Positions 10,322 through 22,259 of a stretch of 64,000 nt of DNA are shown here, in pieces. The notes under the pieces were generated by a model. The model worked only from the letters and a program-made list of their open reading frames with translations, did not search any database and was not told the origin of the DNA. This DNA is from Oscheius onirici. Taxonomy: Eukaryota > Nematoda > Chromadorea > Rhabditida > Rhabditidae. The position numbers were made by a program, and so were the translations under genes. Position 1 is the first letter of the stretch; each line of letters begins with the position of its first letter. The stretch spans positions 2,232,001-2,296,000 of the forward strand of contig OW051472.1 of the NCBI GenBank assembly GCA_932521025.1, given 5' to 3'.

Positions 10322-13247
10322 ATGGTGGACTTGCTGACAATACACAAGACGCAGTCTGAGCTGAAAGAGACGAAACAGGAACTTGATCGGCTGAGACAGG
10401 AGAATGATGACCTGAAGAGACGGCTCAGCTCAACGACTAATATTACGGGTGGGTCGAGAGAATTTTGGAACATTTTCAGAAAATTAGTCCTTGTTACGAT
10501 CGGTGATGCGGGATATCAAAGCGTTAGAATACGACAATGTTTTATTATGAAAAGTAGAAACAACCGCTTTGTAGCGGAGAGGAATCACAACTCGGGATAA
10601 TCAGCCAGAATTTGAAAGGGGGAAAATTGGCGCCTAAACCGACAGAGAATACGGTATGTAGCGGCGGGATTTTTGAATGGCGTAAATATCCTAACATTTC
10701 TTTAACAAGGTAAAATCTGAAAAATTGAATATTTCAGACATCGTCACAAACGCCATTGGAACTACACTGCAACCCGCCTACGAGACTATTACCAACTTGC
10801 AGGATGAGGTCAAACGACTCTACGAAAAAGGTTTGAGAACGGGGTCCAAAAATGGGAACTTCAGTGAAACTGCTCGAAACACAGGGTACAGCGAAGAGCC
10901 CGCACACAGAAACGGTAAAATTTTCTCCAAAGCATATTATTTTATATTTTAGGCCATGATCCTTGGAGGCTATGCTAACGGCCATGACTACAGTGATAAG
11001 CTCTATCTTCTTGACAATGACTCAAACTCTTGGAAACAACTTTCTATGGCGCTTCCCTATTCTACCCGCTATCACGGCGCCGTCTGCTTGAAAAAAGTTC
11101 TTTACGTTTTTGGCGGGAGTCTACAAGGACGGAGCTGCAATTTTCTGCATCGATTGACCAAGGAATTTCAATGGGAGCGGCTGACGGACATGGTGGACAA
11201 GAGGAGATACATTTCAAACAGTAGCGTGGCACTGAATGGATGCATTTGGGTCGTTGGCGGGAAAAATGACAAGAATGAGGATTTGAAGACGGTCGAGAAG
11301 TACGATCCCGATACCAAGACCTGGGCTCTGATGCAGTGAGTTTTCTTTTGGTTTCCTCATTTTTTTTTACATATAGCTCAAAACTTTTTGTTTCGTTTTC
11401 ATTTTATAACCCAGATGTGCAGAAAATCAGTGATATATCGGTCCTCTTGGAAGTCTTTCAGAAACATTTTGGACAACTATAAACTAACTGCGCATTCACA
11501 AGTCTGAAATCGCCGCAATACTGCCTGCTTATCGTTCTCTACCAAAAATGAAAATCGCGAAGGAAAAGTTAGTCGAGAAGTTTTTGTGGCAGGTTTCCTT
11601 TTTTTTGTTATAGTGTAGTGTTGTAAGGTACTCAGTTCGAAAGAGTAATGCTTCGTCGTCAAACTTGTTCAACTTGTCATTTTCAAATAAAGGTTGATTG
11701 CTGCAGAGCTCTACCGAAGCCATCTTTTTCTACAGAGGAATATTTCTACCAAGATGGCGACGACTACTAGACTTCGCGTACAGAAATGCCTTTGGGAAGC
11801 AGTAGATGTAACACCCACATTCGACTAGCGCCTACTAACTATCGCCTCTTCCACATTTGCCACTTCAACTGCCGAACTCTCCGAAGCACTGAGCATCTGT
11901 CAAAGTCAAAGACGTCTCGAGCGTAAGATGATAGGAATAACGTAACTGGATGGAGGAATGAAAGAATACGACAGGCGACGGGATTGAAAGATTGGGCATT
12001 ACAGCACGATTTGAAAAAGATGAAATGGGCAAGAAGTATCATGTCTGGTCCTCGGGAAGAATGGAGCCGAATCTGCACAGAATGAACACTACTAGAAGGT
12101 AGAAGAGAAGCCGGAAGACAACATATCAGATGGGAACACGACCTCAGACACGCTGAGAAGGCTTTCTGGCAGTGGAGGGATGACGACTGGACGGCTGCTA
12201 GAAGAAACGTTCTTGCGAAATACGCATGATAAACGAAATAAAAAAAAATTGCTTCGTCGATATCCGTTCCAAGCAACTTCTAAAAGCGGAAAATACCTCT
12301 CAAGAATCAGATTGCACTCTTCCAACGTGGTCGACCTTATTCCAAACACGGAGCATAAAAATGTCTCGCCTTGAATGTGATTCTGGTACTTCATAGGACT
12401 ATAGCACACCAAATAAAATGAGAACGAAAAGTTGCTTTTAACCGTTGTTTGTATGTTTATGGGAGTCATACAGCACATGTAAGCATTGAACCTTGTAATA
12501 GTTCCTGTATATATCAAAAGCGTGAAACATTCCAGACCAAAAAGCCCGCAGAGACTGGAAATTGAGGCATACCGACAGCCTGGTTGGGGCACTAAAAAGT
12601 AATCCGACGCAGTTATACAAATTTAGACTCAATGCGTTCTGCACTAATGGGAGCAGCATGAAACGATAAATAGAATGAAACGATCAATTGAGGGCTAAAA
12701 AATTTATATATTATTTTTTTAAGCTTTCAGGGACATGCGTCAGGCCCGCTTCAACGCCGCTGCCACCGTCATCAAAGGCAAGATTTACGTCTGTGGAGGA
12801 GCTTCAAATGGGGATTTGGCCATCGCAACTGTCGAGTTCTACGACCCTCAGAGCGGCGTCTGGACATTTCTCAATTCCATGCCATTTTCCCGCTACAACT
12901 TGGCTTTGATAGCCGACTATTCTACGCTCATCGTCCTCGGAGGAAGGGACTGTGACCAGAAAACTGTCGGAACTTGCTGGAAACTCAACACATCCGATCC
13001 GAAAGCCGACTGGAAGTCGATGAAACTGCTCGCAAGTCCAAGATGCATGTTTACGGCCTTCAAAAAGACTGATCGGATACATGTCGTTGGAGGCTACGAT
13101 GGTCAAAAATGGCTGAAGACGGTGGACAGTTTTGATGGCGAGAAATGGGTATCTGGACCTGAACTCCCGGTTCAGTTGAGTGCCATGGCTTCCGTCTCAT
13201 TGCCCAGTAGACTGGCTCTGGATTTAGCGGACCATTTTACTAAATAA
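10322..13247 (+). CDS. Coiled-coil plus kelch-repeat protein
   Basis: Exons 10322-10448, 10738-10830, 10865-10914, 10953-11335 and 12731-13247 join in phase to 389 aa. The first ~45 residues form a charged coiled coil with heptad leucines (ELDRLRQENDDLKRRL). From about residue 91 come six kelch repeats, each with a conserved GG pair: MILGGY, YVFGG, WVVGGK, YVCGG, IVLGGR, HVVGGY, usually followed by Y..N/T..W. Six blades fit a closed beta-propeller used for protein binding. No BTB or BACK domain is present, so it is not a typical Cul3 adaptor. Two introns are only 34 and 38 nt. The last intron contains a LINE derivative. No clear poly(A) signal is seen close by. The start is the first in-frame ATG after a TTTGCAAG acceptor-like site. 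Confidence 0.85.
11825..12250 (+). mobile_element. Internally deleted LINE derivative
   Basis: At about 11865-11890 the translation reads HFNCRTLR, close to the start of the endonuclease frame of the LINE at 36-38 kb (TLNCRTLR). Within 70 bases it switches to a reverse-transcriptase 3'-end type sequence (LERKMIG, then DDDWTAARRN) broken by stops. So a 5' piece and a 3' piece of a non-LTR element are joined with the middle missing. It lies in the last kelch-gene intron, sense orientation. Confidence 0.6.
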
Positions 13248-14376
13248 GACGACTTATGATCTGTATAGTCTGTTCATTTTGAGGCTACCATAACCATTCA
13301 TTATTTGCTTCGGAGTCCACTTTCCAACCTGAAATCAAATATTTGGCTCGATAACCTACATTTTCTGAGGTAGTGGGTTTCGAAACGTATAATGAAGAGT
13401 TACTGTATTTCCTCTTCAAAATGAACAGACTCTATTGCCAACTTTTCACGTTGCTTCTCTGGTTACGCGAAATTGCGCACGCTGTTTTGGGCCATCGGTG
13501 TGAACTGCCGAGTCTGTGGCTTATGAACGCAATTTGTGTATTCCAAAGTACGTAACGTGAAGATTTGGCGCATGAACTGTATTTATTTGTTATGACAAGA
13601 AAATGCTGTATATCTATTTGTGCATATGAAGAGCTATTTGGTACAGATACTACTTTAATTTTTTGTTTCAGCATATGCATATAATATACAAGCAAGTACT
13701 AGACATTTATGTTTGAGCGCTTCGATATTCTTCTGGTTTCCCGCCCCCGCCAGTCAGAAACAAGCCGTTTTGACATTTTTCCTTTTTTTGCTTCGTCTGA
13801 CAGAAATCTCTGACAGAAAAATTCAAACATTTATTTGTTTCGCTGGTTCCATATAACAGCAGTCATTCGGCTATTATTAGTCATTTTTTGAAAGGCCTCG
13901 TTCCTAAACTTCTATTTTGAGACTTTGGTTACTTCGTAGCAATAGGTACGGTATATGTTTCTAGGAATATTGCCAGTTTCCAGTTTCCAGACACTAGCTC
14001 ATTGTTTGGCACTACTTGCCAAAAACTTATGTAAAAGAAAAGAATTTAAGTTTCTTCCTTTCAACGCCAGAGTTCCAAAGAATTCTCTGGGAGACAAACT
14101 CCTACTGCGTGAGGGGTCAATCTGAGGGGTCAGATCGTGTGAAACGTTTACGTTCCGAAGTTGCCCAACGCGATCCACGGAACGCATTTTTTCGAGCTTT
14201 TGTACATGAATTTTTTTTCCTGTTTCTTCTAGGAGCGACCCTATCAAAATACTAGAGATTAATTTTCCGGGATTGTCGTATCCCTGTGTACTCGTGAGAA
14301 AAATAGTCGTAGTGTACATAAAACAATTTTTGAATTTTCCCTAGTTTCCAATGAAAACACACTTTCTGCAGAAGCT
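13248..14376. other. Convergent intergenic region
   Basis: Separates the kelch gene (+) from the SLC6 gene (-). AT-rich, no supported exon. The SLC6 poly(A) signal (AATAAA on the minus strand) is at 14377-14382. Confidence 0.5.
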
Positions 14377-14428
14377 TTATTGGTCCCGCAACAGAAACCG
14401 TCAGACAACATTGTGGATAACAAAGGGT

Positions 14429-16719
14429 CTAGACCTTCTGGCTCACTTCCGACTTTTCCGACATCTTCGACGGCGTCTGCTTTTCCGTCCTGGTTGACTC
14501 AGGAATCGATGAGATGGACGATTCCATCTGTTCCCCCAGGGTCTCGTCACAGGGCTCCGCGATGCCCTTCTGCTCGTAGTAGCGATGAGCCGAGGGAAGA
14601 TCCATCGTCGGGCGGAACAGGTAGCTACATTTCTGGAAAAGGTCCTACTACTGTCACCCTCTCGTACTCACCTTGCCCTGCTTGGTAAATTTGTACCACT
14701 TGTAGCAGAAGAAGACGGGAATTGGCAGGATCGGGAGCAGATTGAGCATCCATCCGAGGATCTTGAAGCCCAAAGGAAGCGGATAGACCTCATTCAGAGT
14801 CTTGCTCATCACGATCTCGGCTGGTGAAGAGATGTAGCCCTTCAGGACAAGTGCGGCAATCGTCAGAGCGAGACCCGGGCAGACGGTGGCCCAGAAGATT
14901 CCAAAGAGGGGCGAACGAGGACCGAACCATCTTCCAATGCCGGAACAGCGGGGCTCTCCGCGCATCTCTACCATGTCCTGCTTGATCTGTTTCCAGCCGT
15001 AAATGGTGAGGACGAGGACTTCGCCAAAGGCTACCATACAGGCGGGAGTCGAGCCAAGATAGTCGTCGAACAGACTGAACCAGTACCAGCTGCTCTGAAT
15101 AGGAGAGATTGTTGGAAAGAGACAGAAAAGAACTCACATGAGTCACAAGAACAAATCCCAAAAGAAAACAGACACTGCAAGTGACCACAGATACCATCCA
15201 CTTTCTCTTCTTCGTTGACGGGAAGCAGTCGTTGATCAGACCGGTGAAGGTCTCAACGAGGGCAATCTCACTGCTGATGCCGAGGAAGAACAGCATGATG
15301 AAGAAGAGCGAGTTCCAGAGCCACGGGACACTCATCGTGGAGATGGCTTCAGGGTAGACAATAAAGGCCAACGAGGGTCCCGAAGCGACGACCTCACCGA
15401 TGGATTTCCCAGACTGACCGGCCATGTAGCCAAGGATGGAGAAGATGGCCACTCCGCCAATCACGCTCATGATGGTATCGCCAAAGACGACGATCAGCGA
15501 GTCCTGAAAGAAGGTTAGTGTAAATTTGTCTCATACCCGGAAAAAGTTGTTGCTCGTCTTGCTGTAGCTGCTCAACGAAACAAGTCCTCCATATCCGATG
15601 TTCATCGAGAACATGAGCTGTTTCAGCGCCTCAGCCCAGGTCTTTCCGTCGATCAGCTTGCTCCAGACCGGCTCCGTCAAGTAGAACTTCACTCCCTCGT
15701 AGGCTCCGGGCAGAGTAACGGCACGACCGAAAAGAATGCAGACGACAATGTAGGGGAAGGGGACGATGACGTAGCTGAGATAGCCCATAATTTTGATGCC
15801 AAAAATAAGGATGAGACAGATGGCGATCCAGAGAACAGCCATGGCTCCGAAGATTGGCCAGTTGATCCCGTCAAAGTCCATGAAGCCCGTCGAACGCTTT
15901 GTCATGTAGTTTCTGCAAAAGCAAATTTTAAAAAATAGGTTTAGGACTAACATGAAGAATTCCTCGCTAGCGACCATGAGAGACGTGTTCTTGATATCGC
16001 TGCAGACTCCAAAATTGAGGTAGGGAGCCGTGACGTTCTTGCTGCACTCGGTAAGCTGCTTCTGTTCGTAGCAGAACTCCGTGTTCCAGTCGTTGTTACA
16101 GAGCGTCCACTGGCTGCTCTTGGCTGCGACGACCCAGATAAAGTAGACGCCACACCAGGCAATGATGACACAGTAGTAGATGGCCAGGGCAATCGAGTTG
16201 ATGGCGGCTACCCAGCCGACTCCTAGAAAGAAATGTATACTTTTAGATGTTTCATCTTCTAACTAACCCCTAAATCCGGCAGCATAGCGTCCCGCAGCGA
16301 GACCGGGTCCACTCCTCGAATACTGTCCGAGCATGAATTCGGCGTAGACCATCGGCAGGCCGAAGCAGATGCCGCAACAGAGATAGGCGATCAGAAAGGC
16401 GGCTCCTCCGTTATCGTAGGCCGTTGCCGGAAAGCGCCAGATGTTGCCGAGACCGACAGCGAGACCGAGAGCCGTCAGGATGAATTGGAACTGGTTGCCC
16501 CATTGCGAGCGCTCCTCCGGCTTCTTGTTCTCGTCCTTTGCGCTTGGCTCACCGAAAATCGAAAGCTGAGACGGTTTCTCTGAAAGAGAGTGGATTGATT
16601 TGGGTAGAGAGACAAGAAAGTAGAGAATAACAGAGAGACTAGTGGTTCGGGTAGAAATATCCAGTGATACTACTGAAGGGGACACAGGAGGGGAACAAGA
16701 ACTAACCTTCTTCAGCCAT
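14429..16719 (-). CDS. SLC6 sodium/chloride-dependent transporter
   Basis: Multi-pass plasma-membrane symporter of the SLC6 family, moving amino acids or related neurotransmitters with sodium. Exons (minus): 16719-16707, 16579-16268, 16222-15952, 15912-15537, 15503-15138, 15094-14672, 14632-14429; phases match, 654 aa. TM1 carries the sodium-site signature GLAVGLGNIWRFP. Glycine stands where monoamine carriers have aspartate, pointing to an amino-acid type substrate. The long extracellular loop 2 has a cysteine pair (LCNNDWNTEFC) and an NVT glycosylation site. TM6 includes SMNIGYGG and TM8 the SLAFIVYPEA segment. The C-terminal tail is Ser/Lys-rich. Poly(A) signal at 14382-14377. A broken paralogue lies at 22753. 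Exact substrate cannot be assigned. Confidence 0.92.
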
Positions 16720-18260
16720 CGTCACTTCCTTAATTGATTGTTATAGTAGCTTTTTTCCAAAAAGAAACTAATTGTGCAACTTTTTTTTGCTTTTTGAAAA
16801 CTGCAGTTTTTCAAACAAATTTTGCTTTGCAAAACGAAAACTGTTTGCAAATAAAGAACTTTCGAACTTCTGCTTTTCTGAAGATCCTGTTGATTTGGAT
16901 ACTAACCAAAAACCTGATACTTTACGATAAGCTGGCGCTCAGAAAACTTGGAAACCTTTTTTTCTGATATTTTGTCGAGCTGTTGGTTGATTAGAATTTA
17001 CTGCCTTTTCCTTCCCCTAGACTCGTATAGTAACAAACTGAAACAATAACCGGCTCCCACGCAAAAATACTTTTCAGGCTTTTTCCAGCAGCTGCGTTGA
17101 AAGGAAGCTGATTGCCTGGCGACAATCAGCTGTGGCGATAAATTATCGCTCAGATTGCGTTAGTGGAGTTCAATAAGAGTTCTGGTTTTCTCTCACCCGC
17201 TCTCCAGACATGATCGTCTTGTTACTCGTAGTCATCAGTTCGCAGAAAGAGACGAGCATTATACCTTTTTCATGAAACTTTTTCACAAAAATAGTCGAGT
17301 GTAGTCGTCGCACTGTCACTTGCTCAAAGAATATTGCCTGCAAACTTCAAATGCCACAATCTTTCCGGTCTAAGAGTTGATTTTTTACTTTGGCAGCATT
17401 TTTTTCCAAAGCCCTTGGGAATGATCGGAATCTGCAGAAACTTTGTCTAGGAAGGCCAGAGTTGCCCATTTTTCACTCGAAATGTCTGAGTCAAGAAGGG
17501 TTTCAGCAATTTTTTTGGAGATTTTCCCAGAAATACGTTGGAAACATTCGCAACGGCTTTCAGATACCTGACCAGTAAAGAGGAAATAACCTGTCCGTCG
17601 GAGATGTAGTGGAAGACATTTTTCATGACCGAAACTTTAAAGGGACACTGACATTATGGCCGTCTAGCCGTTCAGGGAAATAGGCCAACTGCGTGGGGGA
17701 CCCATTGCAAAATTCATTTTTGCGTTTTTTTTGTTCTACGCTCATATTTTCGATTTTTAATTGTTTCTAATCGATTTCTCGTCAAAAATGAGTGGCGGCA
17801 CGCTAAAATTGATGGAAAATTGACCGAAATAGACCAAAAAGCCATTTTTGGTCAAAAACGTTATTTTCACCTATTCCCGTCAATTTTCCAATAATTTTAG
17901 CGTCCCACTACTCATTTTAGGGGTAATTTTTGACGAGAAATCGATTAAAAACAAGAAAACATCGAAAAAATGAGTGTAAAACGGTAAAAAAGGCAAAAAT
18001 GGAATTTGTCGTTGTCCCGCCACGAAGTTGCCTGATTTCCCCTGAACGGCTAGACGGCCATAATGTCAGTGTCCCTTTAAAAGGTCCCCTTCTCAATTAA
18101 CTGGTTTTTGGTAACAGTTAGCCATACCGAAGACAAATATTTGGAAGCGGCAAAGATTTCGTCAGAACATTTTTGTTTCATGAACTTATGGTATCAAAAC
18201 CATATGGCCTTTTAACAGTTCTCCCGGGGTTAGTACCCCAAAATATAAGTTGTTTAGATC
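16720..18260. other. Intergenic with one MITE
   Basis: Divergent region between the SLC6 gene (-) and the chemoreceptor-like gene (+). It contains the TIR element at 17637-18081 and no supported exon. A TTTAG acceptor-like site lies just before the ATG at 18261 and may be a trans-splice site. Confidence 0.5.
17637..18081. mobile_element. MITE with ~40 bp near-perfect inverted ends
   Basis: Begins TTTAAAGGGACACTGACATT and continues ATGGCCGTCTAGCCGTTCAG; the right end is the exact reverse complement. The outer TTTAAAGGGACA is shared with the element at 7605-8076 and a single end at about 38840. The interior palindrome has ACTCATTTTAGGGGTAA and TCGATTAAAAACA. The well-preserved ends suggest recent movement. 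No transposase. Confidence 0.75.
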
Positions 18261-20238
18261 ATGGACCCATTCGCCGACTTTGGTATCGAGCCGCAGAATG
18301 TAATTATGGGATATGTTTCCGGCGCCATCAGTACTCTAATTGTTCCAATTCAGCTAATTGTGCTCAGCGTGAGTCAGAGGAGAAAAAACGTCTAGACTGA
18401 GAGACAGAACAATAGAGAGTCAGAGGGACAGGTAGACAATAATTACAGGCTCTGTACTCTCACAAAGAGCTCTGGAACAACTCATCCTACCGTCTACTTT
18501 TCCGTCTCATTCTTCTCGAGGTCTTCCAGTCAACGGCCCTAATTTTGACGGCTGTCTTTACAGTATACCCATACCTTGTCTACGTCGACGTGTTACGTAA
18601 AGTAAGAATCTTTTTATTGAAATATGGTCATTTTTAGGCCTGTTCCGTAGTACTCAGTACCTTCTTCTTGATGAATTTTGTTTTCATGTACGAGCTGTCG
18701 ATCCTGAGAATCCTAGTCGTTTGCAAGAAGTGCATGCCAGACAAGTTGCCACTTCCCATCTTGGTACGTTTTTGGTTTCATTTTTTATTTGTTTCGTTTT
18801 TTTTAACATTATAGAGTTTTTGTGATGGAAAACATTGTGGATCCGCTTCCCATAGGAAAATAGTCTGGTAGCCAAATGTTCTGAAAATGACTTTATCTGA
18901 CAAAACATTTGCCCTCTAATTTTTGTTTTGTTTCAAGATCGGACAAAGCTCTGAACTTTTGATATTTAGACGTCAAGTTGTATTTCAGTTTTTCGAAATA
19001 TTCTGTCTCCTCATTGTTCTCGGCTTTTCTATCCCTGCCTACATCAACGAATCAATGAGTTTTGGAGGCGGTGATTGGTATTACAACGACGACGACATAT
19101 ATGCTTTGATTATCGACAAAGCTGAGGTTTACTTCTGCATTCCACTTCTTCTCGTCACCTACTGTGCCTATTTGATACTTATTGCAATGATTTACGGGGT
19201 AATTTTTTTTTTTGGGAAAATTTTTCGTGAAGTGGGTAAAATGAGTAAACGTGTTGTCGCTTCAATGCTTCTGGTTTTTTCGCGTTCTTCAACAACTAAA
19301 AAACGAGCTAGATTTTACGTTTCTTTCGGCAAAGAGTTAGCTAGAAAACTCGTAACATGGCTTGAAATACTGTCCGGGTTACGGTACTTTTTGGTACATA
19401 CTTATCCTGACAATCATGTCCGATGTACCGGTAGCAGTCGAATGATATTGTTGTTTTTGAGACCAACCGCCTACCAAAAATCGATTTGCAACTAGAAATA
19501 CTGTTTTTGACTCGTGGCTGGCTATATCACATTTCGTATGAAAACCAGACGGCTGGCGGCGTCATAACGCCAAACTTTACTCGCCCATGGTCTATTCTTC
19601 CCGATTACATTGCGTTCAACTTCACAGTGACGAAAAACTTGAAATGTTTCAGAGAAGCCATTTATAGAGGCACTCTGTTAGGTATCTAACCAATGAGGGT
19701 AACATTCAGAAACGAAAACGATTCTCCGAAAACTCTAGCTCCAAGCACGAATGGCTCCTCTTTCTTCAGGCTACTTTTGTCACCGTTTACTACATTTTCT
19801 TGATTTATGACTGGCATTTTATTGGTCAGTTTACCCAGTCAAGAATGTGTAGAAAACCCCCTTCAGACACACCAGTGAACCACAAAATTATCGGTTATTC
19901 TCTGGAAGTTTTCTCGGCAGTAATGTGGGGAACGGCCTATTATTGGAACTCGTTACTTCTACTCGTGTACAATCAGTAAGTGTTTCCTGGAATTTTCTTT
20001 TACTCTGCGCGTTTTTTGATAGCATGAACTCATTTTCGAGTTTAGCGGTGTTTCGCAAAGTTGTAGAGCGGATCAAAAACTACAACTTTGCAAAACATTG
20101 CGAGGTGGAAAAATAACGTTTTTGTTTTGAAAAAGGGGTAAACCACGTTTTAGCGATCAACACTCGGATTTCAGAACAGTGAGGAACAGCATCTTTTCGA
20201 GGAAGAAGAAAGTTGCTGTGATTGTTAGCACACGGTGA
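18261..20238 (+). CDS. 7TM chemoreceptor-like protein
   Basis: Exons 18261-18368, 18449-18601, 18638-18763, 18989-19198, 19710-19824, 19867-19975 and 20175-20238 join in phase to 294 aa. Seven hydrophobic segments are seen, e.g. TM1 around MGYVSGAISTLIVPIQLIV, TM5 YFCIPLLLVTYCAYLILIA and TM7 IIGYSLEVFSAVMWGTAYYW. After TM7 comes LLLVYNQTVRNSIF and a short basic tail (SRKKK), as in nematode serpentine receptors. The end of TM3 (ELSILRILVVCKKC) occupies the DRY-like position but lacks that motif. An extracellular acidic patch (DWYYNDDD) lies between TM4 and TM5. Family within the nematode chemoreceptors not assigned; it is not close to the srt genes further right. TTTAG precedes the ATG by three bases. 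Confidence 0.75.
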
Positions 20239-20403
20239 CATTTCACCTTTTCATGTTTTACGGAATGTTCTTGAGGGGAATGAAAGAAAGTTGGGCAGTT
20301 ATAGAAGTAGACGTCGGCTAGATAAGCATACGAAGCTGAAATTTTATCTTTCGAAAAATGGTTCAAAGCAAAAAAATTTAACCAAAAAAATGGTGATCTC
20401 TAT

Positions 20404-20681
20404 TCATCCCGGAATGTTGATGCCTTCAGACTTTGAAATGGAGAAGCCGCGTCTTCTTCCGCCGTCGAAAAAGCACTGAACTGAGCCATACCACCGGCAT
20501 TTACAGCACCCGCGTCGAGCGTATCCATGTCTCTCACAGCAAGCGTTAATAATTGGACATTCCGACTTGCATTCATTTACAATATGGTACACGCCTGTAT
20601 AGCCGCTGAAATAATAGGTACTTCTTCACTGTAACTTGATATACCTGATACGGCTACGATGAGTAAAAGGAGAAGCTTCAT
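20404..20681 (-). CDS. Small secreted cysteine-rich peptide, defensin-like
   Basis: Two exons (minus): 20681-20645 and 20594-20404, joined in phase; 75 aa. A short hydrophobic signal peptide (MKLLLLLIVAVS) is encoded in exon 1. The mature part has eight cysteines in the order C-x3-C-x6-CC-x8-CC-x-C-x7-C, with a basic HGYARRG stretch before the last group. The C-x3-C and C-x-C spacing recalls CS-alpha-beta defensins, but the two CC pairs differ from the classic insect pattern. The C-terminus is Arg/Gly-rich. Secretion is a firm inference; an antimicrobial role is a guess from pattern only. Its 3' end faces the chemoreceptor-like gene, whose stop is at 20236-20238. Confidence 0.65.
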
Positions 20682-21078
20682 ACGTATCTGCTTGTTTGAT
20701 GAAAATGAGCTTTTATCGTTGTTCTTATCAAACGTTGACTAGGAATTCCTGTTTTTACCGGAATAGCTTGATAAGCTGTTGATGAATAACTAAAAAAGTA
20801 TGACAGACGTAAGGGCCAAGCTTCTGAATGGTTACAAATGAAACTCGAGTTACTCCCAAATTTGAATTTGTTTCAGTTCTTCTGTATAACAGAACGAGAT
20901 CACCTTAACTGTTCATCGTTTTCAACCGACTAGCGTACTCGCAATATTCCAGTACAATATTTCGTAACAATTATCTTATTTTTCAAAAGTTTGCAAATAA
21001 CAAAACTTTTGAAGTTTTTTATTGCCTGAAACAAGCTTTGGAAACTCGAATATTGCCATACTACTTGCTACAGCCCCG
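20682..21078. other. Divergent intergenic region
   Basis: Lies between the start of the cysteine-rich peptide gene (-) and the EB1-like gene (+), so it should hold both promoters. A palindrome-like AGCTTGATAAGCTGTTGAT is present around 20765. Nothing else identified. Confidence 0.4.
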
Positions 21079-22259
21079 ATGGACTCTCCGAAGCCCTCTC
21101 GTCCGGAGATTGCCAACTGCGCGGTCAAGGAACCTTACTCGTCAATGTCCATTAAAGAGATGGAACGCTGGGTGAGTCTAGCCACTGTAGTTTTTGTCGT
21201 CTGTCCTGTCTTTTTGTTTCAGTAGATTCTACCGCAGTATCTGTCTCTCTGTCTCTTTCTTCCATTACCTCAAGTACATTTTCCAGTTCATCCCACTGAC
21301 GGCATCGAGTCAAACCCTCCAAGAGCTCTCCAACGGCGTCATCTACAGCACTCTCCTGGTCGAGCTCTTTCCTGACTGCCTCAATCCAAAGAAGCTGAAG
21401 ACGGGAGCCAAACTTTCCTATCAGGACAAGCTCACCAACTGGAAAGTCCTCCAAAGCGGCCTAATGAAGCTGAATCTGAAAACAGAAGTCGACATCCGTC
21501 AAATGATCAAGCCGAACATCGCCGCAGCTATGCATTTCTGCAAATGGTGGATCGCCTTCTATGAACTTCACTCCAATGGCCCGATTCTAGTCCCGACAGT
21601 CAGCAAAGCTCCTCCAACTCCTGCTTCAAGAACTGCGACGCCTCGTCGTCCCCAGTTTCGCACTCCTCGACCGGAGATGAAGGCCAATCTGAAGGCAATG
21701 GTCAAAGAGGACGAAGACGTAACGCAGAGAGGATCCCCAATCAAGATCCAATGGGAAACGGAAGAAGATATGCAGAAGGCACTGCTCCTCGGAACACCTA
21801 CCGTGTTCCAGATCCCCGAAACGGTTAGTCTGAGAGAGACAGAGAGTTTTCTTTCAGAGCCCATCTCTTCGCCACGTGACTCTCACCCGCCGAGTTGCCG
21901 GTTCGCTGATCGATCATCTGGACTGCTTGCTCCTTCATCCAGACGAGAGCTTGCCCGATCTGGTTCTGGACACCGAAGAGTCGTCGGCTGCAGAAGAACA
22001 TCAACTCGTTGAGGAGACTCCTCAGGAGCTGGATCTGAGCGAGATCCAGAAGGATCAACTGCCCCACGAGGAGACGGAAGACGCACTGAAATCGGCTCCG
22101 GAAGTCGAGGAAGAGGTAGCTCTCGTCACTCCGAAGAATCTCAATCTCGTCCCGAAAGCCATCGACTGGACTGCCGTGGATCTTTCGCTTCGAAAGTCTG
22201 TCAGTGTCTTCTCCTTCTACTGGACTGGATCCTGGACTCTTCCCTGGCCGAGGCTCTGA
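21079..22259 (+). CDS. EB1-like calponin-homology protein
   Basis: Exons 21079-21171, 21287-21823 and 21858-22259 join in phase to 343 aa. Residues about 32-130 match the end-binding (EB1) type calponin-homology domain: LFPDCLNPKKLKTGAKL is close to the family's FPGCVNLKKVKFDAKL stretch, followed by YQDKLTNWKVLQ and later FCKWWIAFYE. EB1 proteins bind growing microtubule ends through this domain. The linker is basic and Pro/Thr-rich (TPASRTATPRRPQFRTPRP), also EB-like and a possible microtubule contact. The C-terminal part is acidic, but no canonical EB-homology FYF motif is seen. The final 19 codons look poor, and another frame gives a more natural end (ALKNEHLGYARRE, stop 22292-22294). AATAAA is at 22290. 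Confidence 0.65.
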
